DNA from: 66-474 sp051961995
Lineage (GTDB): Bacteria; Pseudomonadota; Gammaproteobacteria; Xanthomonadales; Rhodanobacteraceae
NCBI GenBank assembly: GCA_051961995.1
Contig: JBQCCR010000059.1
Location: 1 to 47,882, forward strand
Length of the DNA stretch: 47,882 nt
Direction of reading: 5' to 3'
Under the pieces are notes generated by a model. It had not been told where the DNA came from and did not search any database. It saw only the letters and a program-made list of their open reading frames with translations. The position numbers and the translations under genes are program-made. This document shows positions 8,614 through 17,235 of this stretch, in pieces. Numbering within the stretch: the first letter of the stretch is position 1; each line of letters starts with the position of its first letter.

Positions 8614-10617
8614 TTGAGCGCTAACGAAACCAGGTGGCCCGACGGCGGCAGCGAGATGTGCGCGCGCATTCGCGCACACGCCTGGGCGGTCACGCCGCTG
8701 GGGCCGATCGCCTCATGGCCGCAAAGCCTGAAAATCGCGATTGACATCGCGCTCGCCTGCAAATTTCCGATGGTGGTGCTGTGGGGTCGGGAACTGATCC
8801 AGATCTACAACGACGCCTACAGCGTGATGATCGCGGGCAAACACCCGGCGGCGTTCGGCTCGCCGATGCATGAGAGCTGGCCGGAAGGGTGGGATTTCAA
8901 CGCGTCCGTCTTCGAACGCGTGTGGACGGGCGAAGCGGTCATCTTCGAAGACCAGCTTTATCCGGATGCCCGCCGCGGTGCGATGGAGGACGCGTGGTTC
9001 ACCCTGTGCTACAGCCCGTTGCGCGACGATGCCGGCCATATCGCCGGCGTGCTGATTACCGTGTTCGAAACCACCCGGCGCGTCAAAGCCGATCTCGAAC
9101 GCAATCGAATCGAAGCGGTGTTGCGCGAGAGCGAGGAGCGGCAGGCGTTCCTGCTGAAACTCAGCGATGCGTTGCGGCCCTTGACCGAAGCGCGCGCGAT
9201 CAAGGCTGAAGCCACGCGCTTGCTGGGAGAGCATCTTGGCGCCAGCCGGGTGTTCTATGTGGAAGTGGAGCCGGACGAAGAGCACCTGAGCATCGAGGCC
9301 GATTACACGATCGAAGGGATGCCGAGCCTGGTGGGCAATTACCGGTTGTCCGACTATGGTCCCAACCTGGCCGCCGAATATCACGCCGGCCGCAATGTCG
9401 TCGTGAATGATGTGGTGGGTGATCCACGGGTTCCGGCGGCGTTGCTGCCCGCGTACAACGCGCTGCGCATCCGCGCGATCGTCGGCGTGCCGTTGGTCAA
9501 GGACGGACTGTTCCACGCGGTGCTCGGGGTCGACCACTCCACCCCGAGGGAATGGACGCCCGGGCAAGTCAGCCTGATACAGGAAGTGGCCGCGCGCACC
9601 TGGGACGCGGTCGAGCGGGCGCGTGCGGAACGAGCGTTGCGCAACAGCGAAAAGCGTTACCGCGCACTCATTGATCAAACCGCCACCGGCGTTGTGGAGA
9701 CGGATCTCGGCGGGCACTTTTGCATGGTCAACCCGCGCTTTTGTCAGATGGTGGGTTATACCGAAGCCGAACTGTTGCGCATCCGCATGCAGGACATCAC
9801 CCATCCGGACGATTTGCCGCACAACCTCGAGTTGTTTGAAAAGCTCGTCCGGACAGGGGCGGCTTTCGTCATCGAAAAGCGCTACATCCACAAGGATCGA
9901 ACGATCGTCTGGGCCAGCAATAGCGTGTCCGGCGTGCGCGACGCCGATGGCAAGCTCGCCCAGCTGGTTGCGGTCGTCACCGACGTCACCGGGCGCAAGC
10001 GCGCGGAGGCGCAGCGCGAGCTGCTGATGCACGAATTGAATCACCGCGTGAAGAACACGCTTGCGACCGTGCAATCCGTGGCGGCGCTGACCCTTCGACA
10101 CGCCGAAAGCCCCGCCCAGGCGCGTGAAGTGCTGGACCAGCGCCTGGTCGCACTGTCCAGGGCGCATGATGTGTTGACGCGCGAAAACTGGGAGAGCGCC
10201 GGTTTGCGTGAAGTGGTGGCAAACACGGCGGCGGCCTACGCGGGCCGCTTTGAAATCGAAGGCCCCGACCTGCGCCTGCGGCCGGGCGCGGTGCTTTCCC
10301 TGTCCATGGCCTTGCACGAGCTGGCGACCAACGCCGTGAAATACGGTGCACTGTGCAACGACGCGGGCAAGGTGGCGATCCGCTGGGGGTGCGATCGCGG
10401 CGTCGATGGCAACGATCACGCGCCAGCTCGTTTCCGCCTGCGCTGGACGGAAACCGGCGGCCCGCGAGCGCGTGCGCCCACGCGGCGCGGCTTCGGCTCG
10501 CGGCTGATCGAGGAGGGTTTGGCGCACGATCTGGGCGCCGCGGTACGCATGGATTTCACTGACAGTGGCCTGGTTTGCGAACTGGATGCGCCGTTGCAAG
10601 AGGTCATCAGCGGCTGA
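8614..10617 (+). CDS. Multi-sensor HWE-type histidine kinase (PAS–GAF–PAS)
   Basis: A 667-residue soluble-looking kinase with no membrane segment. Domains in order: a PAS-like region (about 30–160, with WGRELIQIYNDAY), a GAF region (about 175–335), a second PAS with a PAC-like tail (about 345–465), and the HWE/HisKA_2 kinase core. The core has the H-box MHELNHRVKN (phosphorylatable His about residue 477), an N-box with HELATNAVKYG, and the W-x-E signature in RWTETGGP. HWE kinases often carry light, redox or ligand sensors. No chromophore cysteine or neighbouring response regulator is evident, so it is an orphan here. TTG 8614 with GAGACGGA upstream is the only well-placed start found. Confidence 0.85.
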   Translation: MSANETRWPDGGSEMCARIRAHAWAVTPLGPIASWPQSLKIAIDIALACKFPMVVLWGRELIQIYNDAYSVMIAGKHPAAFGSPMHESWPEGWDFNASVFERVWTGEAVIFEDQLYPDARRGAMEDAWFTLCYSPLRDDAGHIAGVLITVFETTRRVKADLERNRIEAVLRESEERQAFLLKLSDALRPLTEARAIKAEATRLLGEHLGASRVFYVEVEPDEEHLSIEADYTIEGMPSLVGNYRLSDYGPNLAAEYHAGRNVVVNDVVGDPRVPAALLPAYNALRIRAIVGVPLVKDGLFHAVLGVDHSTPREWTPGQVSLIQEVAARTWDAVERARAERALRNSEKRYRALIDQTATGVVETDLGGHFCMVNPRFCQMVGYTEAELLRIRMQDITHPDDLPHNLELFEKLVRTGAAFVIEKRYIHKDRTIVWASNSVSGVRDADGKLAQLVAVVTDVTGRKRAEAQRELLMHELNHRVKNTLATVQSVAALTLRHAESPAQAREVLDQRLVALSRAHDVLTRENWESAGLREVVANTAAAYAGRFEIEGPDLRLRPGAVLSLSMALHELATNAVKYGALCNDAGKVAIRWGCDRGVDGNDHAPARFRLRWTETGGPRARAPTRRGFGSRLIEEGLAHDLGAAVRMDFTDSGLVCELDAPLQEVISG

Positions 10618-10727
10618 ACGATTGCATGGCGGAGCTTTCGAAACCGGACCGTGTACGCGCATGCCGGCATGACGAATCACGGGGGTTGCCGTAAGCTTGC
10701 ACTCCATTCCGGCCGCGCAAGCTCTTG

Positions 10728-11963
10728 ATGAGCGCCTCCGCTCTCCACCATCGCCGCATCGTGCTGGGCGTTTCCGGCGGGATCGCGGCCTACAAGGCCT
10801 GCGAGCTGACGCGCCGCCTGCGCGATGCCGGCGCCGAGATACGCGTGGTGCTGACCCAGAATGCCGCGCGTTTCGTCACGCCGCTCACCTTCCAGGCGCT
10901 GTCCGGGCAACCGGTGCGCGCCGACCTGTGGGACGAAGCTGCCGAGATGGGCATGGGCCATCTGGAGCTGGCGCACTGGGCGCAGCGCGTGTTGATCGCG
11001 CCGGCTTCCGCCGATGTGATCGCCAAGCTCGCGCACGGCTTTGCGGATGATCTGCTCAGCACGCTGTGCCTCGCCACGACCGCACCGCTCGCGATTGCGC
11101 CGGCGATGAATCACCGCATGTGGCTGCATGCGGCCACGCAGGCGAATGTCGCCACCTTGCGCGCGCGCGGCGCGGTGATCATCGGCCCCGACGACGGCCC
11201 GCTGGCGGAAGGCGAATCCGGCCCCGGCCGCCTGCGCGAACCGCAGGCGATCGTGGCGGAATTGAACCGCCTTGAAGGCGAGGGAGCGCCGTCCACGGCA
11301 GGAGAGCCCCGTGGCGCGCTGGCCGGCGTGCGCGTGCTGGTCAACGCCGGGCCGACTTACGAGGACATTGATCCGGTGCGTTTCCTCGGCAACCGCAGCT
11401 CCGGCCGCATGGGTTTCGCAGTGGCGCAGGCGGCGCTGGAGGCCGGCGCGAGGGTCACCTTGATCGCGGGTCCCGTTGCCTTGGCAACACCCGAGGGCGC
11501 GCACCGCGTCGACGTGCGCAGCGCGCGCGAAATGCACGATGCGGTGTTGCACGCGGTGACCGATGCGGACATCTTCATCGCCGCCGCGGCGGTAGCGGAT
11601 TGGCGCGTGGCCGAGCCGAACGCGCACAAGACCAAGAAGCATGGCAAGCCGGCGGTGCTCACGCTGGTGGAAAATCCCGACATCCTCGCCGAAGTCGCCT
11701 CGATGCACGCCCGGCCTTTCGTGGTCGGCTTTGCCGCCGAAACCGAAAACCTGGAGCGCAACGCGCGTGAAAAACTCGAGCGCAAGAAGCTGGACATGAT
11801 TGCCGCCAATGAGGTCGGCGCCGGTCGCGGCATGGAGACCAGCGACAACGCGCTGCACCTGTACTGGAACGGCGGCGATGAAGCGCTGCCGCGCATGCCG
11901 AAATCCGGACTCGCCGCGATGCTGATCGAACGCATCGCCGCGCGTTACCGCGGAGCGAAATGA
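10728..11963 (+). CDS. coaBC: Bifunctional phosphopantothenoylcysteine decarboxylase / phosphopantothenate–cysteine ligase
   Basis: Makes 4'-phosphopantetheine in two steps of CoA synthesis. The N-terminal CoaC half (FMN) has GVSGGIAAYK, the catalytic His in GHLEL (H78), the cysteine of TLCLA (C114) and the PAMNHRMW substrate loop (125–132). The C-terminal CoaB half starts near residue 190 with VLVNAGPTYEDIDPVR and NRSSGRMG, and holds the AAVADWR segment. The 411-residue length is normal. The ATG at 10728 was preferred over an adjacent TTG at 10725. The stop overlaps the dut start (ATGA), the usual coaBC–dut coupling in gammaproteobacteria. Confidence 0.96.
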   Translation: MSASALHHRRIVLGVSGGIAAYKACELTRRLRDAGAEIRVVLTQNAARFVTPLTFQALSGQPVRADLWDEAAEMGMGHLELAHWAQRVLIAPASADVIAKLAHGFADDLLSTLCLATTAPLAIAPAMNHRMWLHAATQANVATLRARGAVIIGPDDGPLAEGESGPGRLREPQAIVAELNRLEGEGAPSTAGEPRGALAGVRVLVNAGPTYEDIDPVRFLGNRSSGRMGFAVAQAALEAGARVTLIAGPVALATPEGAHRVDVRSAREMHDAVLHAVTDADIFIAAAAVADWRVAEPNAHKTKKHGKPAVLTLVENPDILAEVASMHARPFVVGFAAETENLERNAREKLERKKLDMIAANEVGAGRGMETSDNALHLYWNGGDEALPRMPKSGLAAMLIERIAARYRGAK

Positions 11964-12442
11964 TGGACATGCCCGCGCAGGCTTCCATGCTCGACGTTGA
12001 ACTGAAAATCCTCGACGCGCGGCTTGGCGATTCGATCCCGCTGCCGGCTTATGCCACCGACGGCGCCGCGGCGATGGACCTGCGTGCCGCGCCGGAAAAC
12101 GCGCTCACGATCGAGCCGGGCGCGAGCGTGTTGATCCCGACCGGCTTGGCCATCCACATCAGCGATCCGGGCTGGTGCGCGCTGATCCTGCCGCGCTCAG
12201 GCCTGGGCCACAAACACGGGCTGGTGCTGGGCAACCTCACCGGCCTGATCGATGCGGATTACCAGGGGCCGCTGATGATCTCGTGCTGGAATCGCGGCGC
12301 TGCGGCTTTTACCATCGCCCCGGGAGATCGTATCGCACAGATGATGTTCGTGCCGGTGGCGCGCGCGCGTTTTCGCAAGGTCGGGGAATTCGCGCCGAGC
12401 GCACGCGGTGCGGGCGGATTCGGTTCCACCGGGGTTGGCTGA
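11960..12442 (+). CDS. dut: dUTP diphosphatase
   Basis: Hydrolyses dUTP to dUMP and pyrophosphate, keeping uracil out of DNA and feeding thymidylate synthesis. All five trimeric dUTPase motifs are visible in order: ATDGAAAMDLRA, the PRSGLG serine motif, GLIDADYQG with the catalytic aspartate, PGDRIAQ, and the C-terminal RGAGGFGSTG flap. The product is 160 residues from ATG 11960. Starts at 11963 and 11969 are also possible. GGAG upstream and overlap with the coaBC stop indicate coupling. Confidence 0.96.
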   Translation: MMDMPAQASMLDVELKILDARLGDSIPLPAYATDGAAAMDLRAAPENALTIEPGASVLIPTGLAIHISDPGWCALILPRSGLGHKHGLVLGNLTGLIDADYQGPLMISCWNRGAAAFTIAPGDRIAQMMFVPVARARFRKVGEFAPSARGAGGFGSTGVG

Positions 12443-12457
12443 TCGGGGTATCGCTGC

Positions 12458-14857
12458 ATGAGTGTCATCGGCAAGTTTTCTCCCGGCGCGCTGCGTGCGC
12501 GTTTCGATCTGCGCCGCGGCGCCGCGGAGCTGGCGGCGGATCTCGCCCTCGCGTTTTCGGTGCTGCTGATGCTGTTTGCGGTGTTCATGGGCTGGCAGGC
12601 CTGGCTGGCCGCTCAGCAGTCGCGCGACGAACAGGCGCTGATGCAGCACAAGGATGCGGCGGTGCAGAAAGTCTCCGCCGCGCTGGATGCGCAGCGCCGG
12701 AAACTGGACGAGGCGGTGAACCTGCCGGCGTTGCGCAACGCACTGGCGCAAAACGACGAAGCCGGCCGTGCACTCGCCGCGCAATGGTTGCACGCAAAAT
12801 TGCCGGACGCGAAAAACGTGGCCTTCTACAGCGCCGGGCTGGATGAAGTCCTGAACGGCAACCTGCAGCAGCTCGGCTATGCGCGTGCGGCGCAATTGTT
12901 GCGCGCGCAGAACGACCACGCCGCCGCGCCCATCGAGGTGCGCGCCCACCCGCCGCAGATGCTCTCGTTCGTGCAACCGCTCGACAATGCGCAGCATGAG
13001 GTGCTGGCGTACGTGGCCGTCGAGTTGCCGTTCGCGACCGAGCGCGGCGCGTTCGAGTCGCTGAACGTCAACGGCGGCCGCCTGGATTTGCGCCAGGGCG
13101 ACGGCAGCGGCGATCTGGTGCTGGCCACGCGCGGCGACTACGGACTCTCGACCGAAGACGATCGCGGCACGCCGATCCCGCACAGTCGCCTGCGCATTGC
13201 TGCCGCGCCGCCGGCGTACTGGTTGCCTGTCACGCAATCGTTCGTGACGGCGGTGATCCTCGCGGTGCTCGCGTTTCTCGCCGCGATCGTGTTGTTCGTC
13301 GTGCGTACGCGCATTCGCGCACGCGCAGAGGGCGGGCAAGCCGGCGGACCGGCGGAGATGCCGCTGGCAAAACCGCTTCCGGCGACCGAAGCCGCACGGC
13401 CTGCTGCCGCGCCGGCGGTCGCAACCGCCGCGGCGAAAGTGCCGGCCGAGGCGGGGTCCAGGCCCGCGCCAAATTCAGCCGCCATCGAGCGCAGCATCTT
13501 CCGCGCTTACGACATCCGCGGCGTAGTCGGCAAGACGCTCACGCAGGAAGGCGCGAAGCTGATCGGTCAGGCGATCGGCAGCGTGATGCGCGACAAGAGC
13601 CTTTCCGAAATCGTGGTCGGCCGCGACGGCCGGCTGTCCGGTCCGCAATTGTCGGCTGCGCTGATCGAAGGCCTGCGCTCTGCCGGCATTGACGTGATTG
13701 ACATCGGTCCCGCCGCCACGCCTTTGGTGTATTTCGCGAGTTTCCATCTCAACACCGGCTCGTGCGTGGCGGTCACCGGCAGCCACAACCCGCCCGACTA
13801 CAACGGTTTCAAGATCGTGGTCGGCGGCGACACGCTGGCCGAGGATGCGATCCAGGACCTGTACGCGCGCATCGCCGAGAACCGCCTTGCGACCGGCCAG
13901 GGCACGCTGCGGCAGATGGATGTTTCGGCGGATTACGTGCAGCGCATTGCCGGCGATATCCAGACCGGCCGTTCGTTGAAGGTGGTCGTGGACTGCGGCA
14001 ACGGCATCCCCGGCGCGCTGGCGCCGGAAGTCATCCATGCGATCGGTTGCGAGGTGACTCCGCTGTATTGCGAGGTGGACGGCAACTTCCCCAATCATCA
14101 TCCGGACCCGTCGGAGCCCGCGAACCTCGCCGACCTGATCATGATGGTGAAGAAGACCGGTGCGGATCTGGGCCTCGCCTTCGACGGCGACGGCGATCGC
14201 CTCGGCGTGGTCACGAAAGAGGGCGAGATCATCTACCCGGATCGCCTGCTGATGCTGTTCGCGATGGACGTGCTGATCCGCAATCCGGGAGCCACCATCA
14301 TCTACGACGTGAAATGCACCGGCCACCTGCAGCCGATGATCCTGAAGGCCGGCGGCAGCCCGCTGATGTGGAAGACCGGGCACTCGCTGATCAAGGCCAA
14401 GATGAAGGAAACCGGCGCGCAACTCGCCGGCGAGATGAGCGGGCACTTCTTCTTCCGCGAGCGCTGGTACGGCTTCGATGACGGCATCTATTCCGCCGCG
14501 CGCTTGCTGGAAATCCTCGCCGACGATCCGGCCGGCCGGACGCCGGAGCAGATCTTCGCGACGCTGCCGAACGGCGTGTCCACGCCGGAACTGAAGGTGC
14601 CGATGCGAGAAGGCGAGCACTACACCTTCATCGAACGCTTCCGCGAACGCGCGCAGTTCGAAGGCGCGCGCATCACCACCATTGACGGCATTCGCGCCGA
14701 CTGGCCGGACGGCTGGGGGCTGGTGCGCGCGTCCAACACCACGCCGGTGCTGGTGCTGCGCTTCGACGCGGACGACAAGGCCGCGCTCGAGCGCATCCAG
14801 GGCGTGTTCCGCGCGCAATTGCTGGCGGTGGATTCGAGTTTGCAGTTGCCGTTCTAG
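12458..14857 (+). CDS. algC: Phosphomannomutase/phosphoglucomutase with N-terminal membrane and extracytoplasmic extension
   Basis: Alpha-D-phosphohexomutase interconverting mannose-1/6-P and glucose-1/6-P for LPS and exopolysaccharide precursors. The catalytic domain spans about residues 345–799: phosphoserine loop TGSHNPP (S442), metal loop DGDGDR (576–581), sugar loop GEMSGHFFF and phosphate loop RASNTTPV. The first ~340 residues are extra compared with Pseudomonas AlgC. A membrane helix (about 27–51) and a second one (about 262–284) bracket a ~210-residue probable periplasmic domain, followed by an Ala/Pro-rich linker. The same architecture occurs in other xanthomonads. It follows dut by 15 bp, so it is likely in the coaBC–dut operon. 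Confidence 0.9.
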   Translation: MSVIGKFSPGALRARFDLRRGAAELAADLALAFSVLLMLFAVFMGWQAWLAAQQSRDEQALMQHKDAAVQKVSAALDAQRRKLDEAVNLPALRNALAQNDEAGRALAAQWLHAKLPDAKNVAFYSAGLDEVLNGNLQQLGYARAAQLLRAQNDHAAAPIEVRAHPPQMLSFVQPLDNAQHEVLAYVAVELPFATERGAFESLNVNGGRLDLRQGDGSGDLVLATRGDYGLSTEDDRGTPIPHSRLRIAAAPPAYWLPVTQSFVTAVILAVLAFLAAIVLFVVRTRIRARAEGGQAGGPAEMPLAKPLPATEAARPAAAPAVATAAAKVPAEAGSRPAPNSAAIERSIFRAYDIRGVVGKTLTQEGAKLIGQAIGSVMRDKSLSEIVVGRDGRLSGPQLSAALIEGLRSAGIDVIDIGPAATPLVYFASFHLNTGSCVAVTGSHNPPDYNGFKIVVGGDTLAEDAIQDLYARIAENRLATGQGTLRQMDVSADYVQRIAGDIQTGRSLKVVVDCGNGIPGALAPEVIHAIGCEVTPLYCEVDGNFPNHHPDPSEPANLADLIMMVKKTGADLGLAFDGDGDRLGVVTKEGEIIYPDRLLMLFAMDVLIRNPGATIIYDVKCTGHLQPMILKAGGSPLMWKTGHSLIKAKMKETGAQLAGEMSGHFFFRERWYGFDDGIYSAARLLEILADDPAGRTPEQIFATLPNGVSTPELKVPMREGEHYTFIERFRERAQFEGARITTIDGIRADWPDGWGLVRASNTTPVLVLRFDADDKAALERIQGVFRAQLLAVDSSLQLPF

Positions 14858-14892
14858 CGAACCCAACCCGCGCGGGCTGATGAGGTCCTTTC

Positions 14893-14910
14893 CTTCTCCC
14901 TCGGGAGAAG
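14893..14910 (+). terminator. Hairpin downstream of algC
   Basis: CTTCTCCC and GGGAGAAG pair with a 2-base spacer (in practice 7 pairs and a tetraloop) 35 bp after the algC stop. There is no clear T-tract, so it may be a weak terminator or a repeat-derived hairpin. Confidence 0.4.
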
Positions 14911-14935
14911 CTTGCGATTCCCATGGCGGTTTCGC

Positions 14936-14966
14936 CGGCAACCCGTGCGCATTGCATGGGTTGCCG
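14936..14966. terminator. 9-bp hairpin between convergent genes
   Basis: CGGCAACCC and GGGTTGCCG pair perfectly around 13 bases, in the gap between algC (plus) and the small secreted protein (minus, stop at 14981). The position suits a bidirectional terminator. T-runs are absent on both sides. Confidence 0.45.
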
Positions 14967-14980
14967 ACGAGCAACAATCA

Positions 14981-15532
14981 TTACGCTTTGTGGCACGTTT
15001 CCTCATCGGCCTTGACCCACTTGCCGTTCTTGTCTTTCATCATGCCGGTATGGGCCGACAGGCTTGATCCGCTTTTCGTAAAGACCTCCCGGAAGGCGAC
15101 GCGCTTGCCCCCCATCGGGACCATCTCATCGAACGTGATGGTATCGCCCTTCCAACCCGGGCTGGTGCCCGTGCCGTAACCGGCCCCGGAATTGTCGAAA
15201 ACCACGGTGACATAATGCTGCTTCGCCGCGTCGTAGCCAAAGTATTGCGCAACACTGACAGGCTTCGGATTTGCCGCAGTCTTGTTTTCGTCGTAATGGA
15301 TCACGGCCCAGTTGCCATCCAGCGTCTTCTCGGCGCGAAACTTGCCGGTGGTGGCGTGGGCAGGATTCTCGCCCATGGCCTGCATGTTGCCCGTGCACGT
15401 ACCTGCGCCGACAAAGTCATCGAGCTTGCCGGATGATGACGATGCGCCCGCTTGCTGCGCCACTTGTCCGATGGCGAATGGGGCGGCCGTGCAAATCAGA
15501 GCTGCGAAAATCGCGAGACTTGTGCGTTCCAT
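14981..15532 (-). CDS. Small exported protein, DUF1579-like
   Basis: A 183-residue protein with an N-terminal signal peptide (MERTSLAIFAALICTAAP, cleavage likely near residue 24). The mature part is a short beta-rich domain resembling the DUF1579 type (GTCTGNMQAMG, GYDAAKQHYV, TITFDEMV). The function is unknown; it is probably periplasmic. The start at 15532 was chosen over an ATG at 15538 because GGAGG lies 8 bases upstream of 15532 but only 2 bases upstream of 15538. It is flanked by palindromic DNA on both sides and seems to be a single-gene unit. Confidence 0.72.
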   Translation of the reverse strand: MERTSLAIFAALICTAAPFAIGQVAQQAGASSSSGKLDDFVGAGTCTGNMQAMGENPAHATTGKFRAEKTLDGNWAVIHYDENKTAANPKPVSVAQYFGYDAAKQHYVTVVFDNSGAGYGTGTSPGWKGDTITFDEMVPMGGKRVAFREVFTKSGSSLSAHTGMMKDKNGKWVKADEETCHKA

Positions 15533-15657
15533 GACCATGTCCTCCGATTGAGAGTTGCGCACTGACCCACCGGTTTCCACTCGGGTCAGAGCACGAAAAG
15601 CATACGCTTCGTTGGAGGGCTGGTACGTGTAAGCCGTAGGCTGGGTTGCAGCGCGCA

Positions 15658-15720
15658 GGGCGGGAGTATCCCGCCTTCCGTGGCTCGCGAATGGCGGGCT
15701 GCGCTGCGCTACTCCCGCCC
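15658..15720. repeat. 63-bp palindromic intergenic element
   Basis: The arms GGGCGGGAGTA and TACTCCCGCCC (11 bp, perfect) enclose a G+C-rich spacer that can itself fold. It starts 7 bp beyond the 3' end of the flavoprotein gene at 15728, so it could end that transcript. CGTAGGCTGGG just to its left (15635–15645) also occurs in the palindrome at 30602–30668. Confidence 0.6.
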
Positions 15721-15727
15721 CAGGAAG

Positions 15728-17056
15728 TTACGCCGCGTCCGCCGGCGTGTTGCCACCGCTGAATGCCATCCGGTTCTGCCGCCGGCGCTCGCGCAGGTCG
15801 GCCCACCAGCGGCGCAGGTTGATCAGCGAGCCGATCGCGTAGATGCACTTGAAAATCTTCAGGCGCAGCAGCACGCGTCGGTCGTCGAACACGTCGCCGG
15901 CCAGCATCGAGACCACGCCTTCCTCGACGCGCCAGACGTTGCGCGGATCGGCGAACAGCGCCTTCATCACCGGCGAGTTGAAGCGATAGATGAACCAGGC
16001 GAAGCGTGCATACCCTTCACGCATGCGCTTGACGAACGCGCGCTGCAGCGCGCGCTCACGCGCGGGCTCGCGAAGTGCGCCGTCTACCACCGCGAGCGCG
16101 TGTTGCGCGCCGTGCATGGTGAGGAACACGCCGGAGGAAAAAATCGGGTCCAGGAACGCCCAGGCGTCGCCGATCATGATCCAGCGCGGCCCGCACATGC
16201 GCGTGCACGAGTACGAATAGTTTCCGGTGACGCGCACCTCGGACACGCGCTGCGCATGGCGAAGCCGCGGCTGCGCATTCGGAATCATCGCCAGCGTTTG
16301 TGCCAGGAAATCGCCGTTGTCCATGCCGCGGCGCTGCTTCAGGTATTCCGGCTTGCATACGCAGCCGATGCTCATCTCGCCGCCGGGGAGCGGGATGAAC
16401 CAGGCCCAGCCGTGCTCGAAGCGATACACGCTGATGATGTTGCCTGCGTCGTCGCCCTCATTGAACGCGACGCCGCGGTAATGCGCGAACAGCGCCGCAC
16501 TCTGGTGCTGCTCGCTGCGCTTCACCAGTTTCAATTGTTTGCCCAAAAACGTATCACGCCCGGAGGCATCCACCAGATAGCGTGCGCGTACGTTGCGCGC
16601 GCTGCCGTTGTCGTTCACCTGCGCGGTCACGCCCTCGGCATCGAATTCCACCCGCTCGACCCTGGCGCCTTCACGCGCATCCACACCATGCTCGCGCGCA
16701 TGCTCGAACAGCATCTGGTCCAGTTCCTCGCGCAGCACATGGAAGGAATAATGCGGCGTATCGCCCAGCGCGCGATCGAACCGGAAGGTGTAATAGCTGC
16801 CGTCCTCGCGCGGGAAATCCGCGCCCAATTTCAAGCGGCCGATGGCACGCAGTTTCTCCAGTGCGCCGATCTCCTCGAAGATCGGCATGTTGGCCGGCAG
16901 CAGCGACTCGCCGATGTGGAAGCGCGGATGGCGATCACGCTCCAGCATCGTCACGCGCCAGCCGCGTCCGGCCAGCAGGGTGGCCGCCGTGGAACCCCCG
17001 GGACCGCCGCCGATCACCAGCACATCGCAGTCGTGCGTGTCGTTGTTGCCGTCCAT
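15728..17056 (-). CDS. FAD-dependent oxidoreductase, flavin-halogenase-like, pigment cluster
   Basis: A 442-residue flavoprotein with an N-terminal GGGPGG FAD loop (16–21) and the ARYLVDASGRDT strand that closes the FAD site. Two hallmarks of flavin-dependent halogenases are present: W-x-W-x-I-P (W217–P222, in GWAWFIP) and a lysine in RLKLGADF (K76) at the place of the halogenase catalytic lysine. Related enzymes sit in xanthomonadin/aryl-polyene clusters; xanthomonadins are brominated. Halogenation of the polyene aryl head is a reasonable inference, but a plain oxidase cannot be excluded. It is divergent from the plus-strand pigment operon, with a 179-bp shared upstream region. Confidence 0.8.
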   Translation of the reverse strand: MDGNNDTHDCDVLVIGGGPGGSTAATLLAGRGWRVTMLERDRHPRFHIGESLLPANMPIFEEIGALEKLRAIGRLKLGADFPREDGSYYTFRFDRALGDTPHYSFHVLREELDQMLFEHAREHGVDAREGARVERVEFDAEGVTAQVNDNGSARNVRARYLVDASGRDTFLGKQLKLVKRSEQHQSAALFAHYRGVAFNEGDDAGNIISVYRFEHGWAWFIPLPGGEMSIGCVCKPEYLKQRRGMDNGDFLAQTLAMIPNAQPRLRHAQRVSEVRVTGNYSYSCTRMCGPRWIMIGDAWAFLDPIFSSGVFLTMHGAQHALAVVDGALREPARERALQRAFVKRMREGYARFAWFIYRFNSPVMKALFADPRNVWRVEEGVVSMLAGDVFDDRRVLLRLKIFKCIYAIGSLINLRRWWADLRERRRQNRMAFSGGNTPADAA

Positions 17057-17235
17057 CCTTCCCCCGAACCGTTCGCCCAGGCATCGAGGCGAACATACAA
17101 GAATGTGTGCGTGGCTCGATACCTCGCCACGAACGGATTGATGCGATCTCCTATGATATACACTCGCGCGCCGCCGCTCCTGCGATCATCCACGATCATG
17201 AAGATCGAAATGCGATCGCTCCAGCGTGCCGTTGA
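17057..17235. promoter_or_regulatory. Divergent promoter region of the pigment cluster
   Basis: A 179-bp gap between the start codons of two divergent genes. It has a locally AT-richer stretch with a -10-like TATGAT (17152–17157) on the plus strand and a cluster of GATC-containing short repeats (GATCAT twice between about 17180 and 17200). No clear -35 box and no recognisable operator were seen. Confidence 0.4.

Noticed and set aside
8713..10707. 664-codon minus-strand frame opposite the histidine kinase
   Set aside because: It is a shadow of the kinase gene, which has intact H-, N- and G-box regions. The shadow has no ribosome site or domain.
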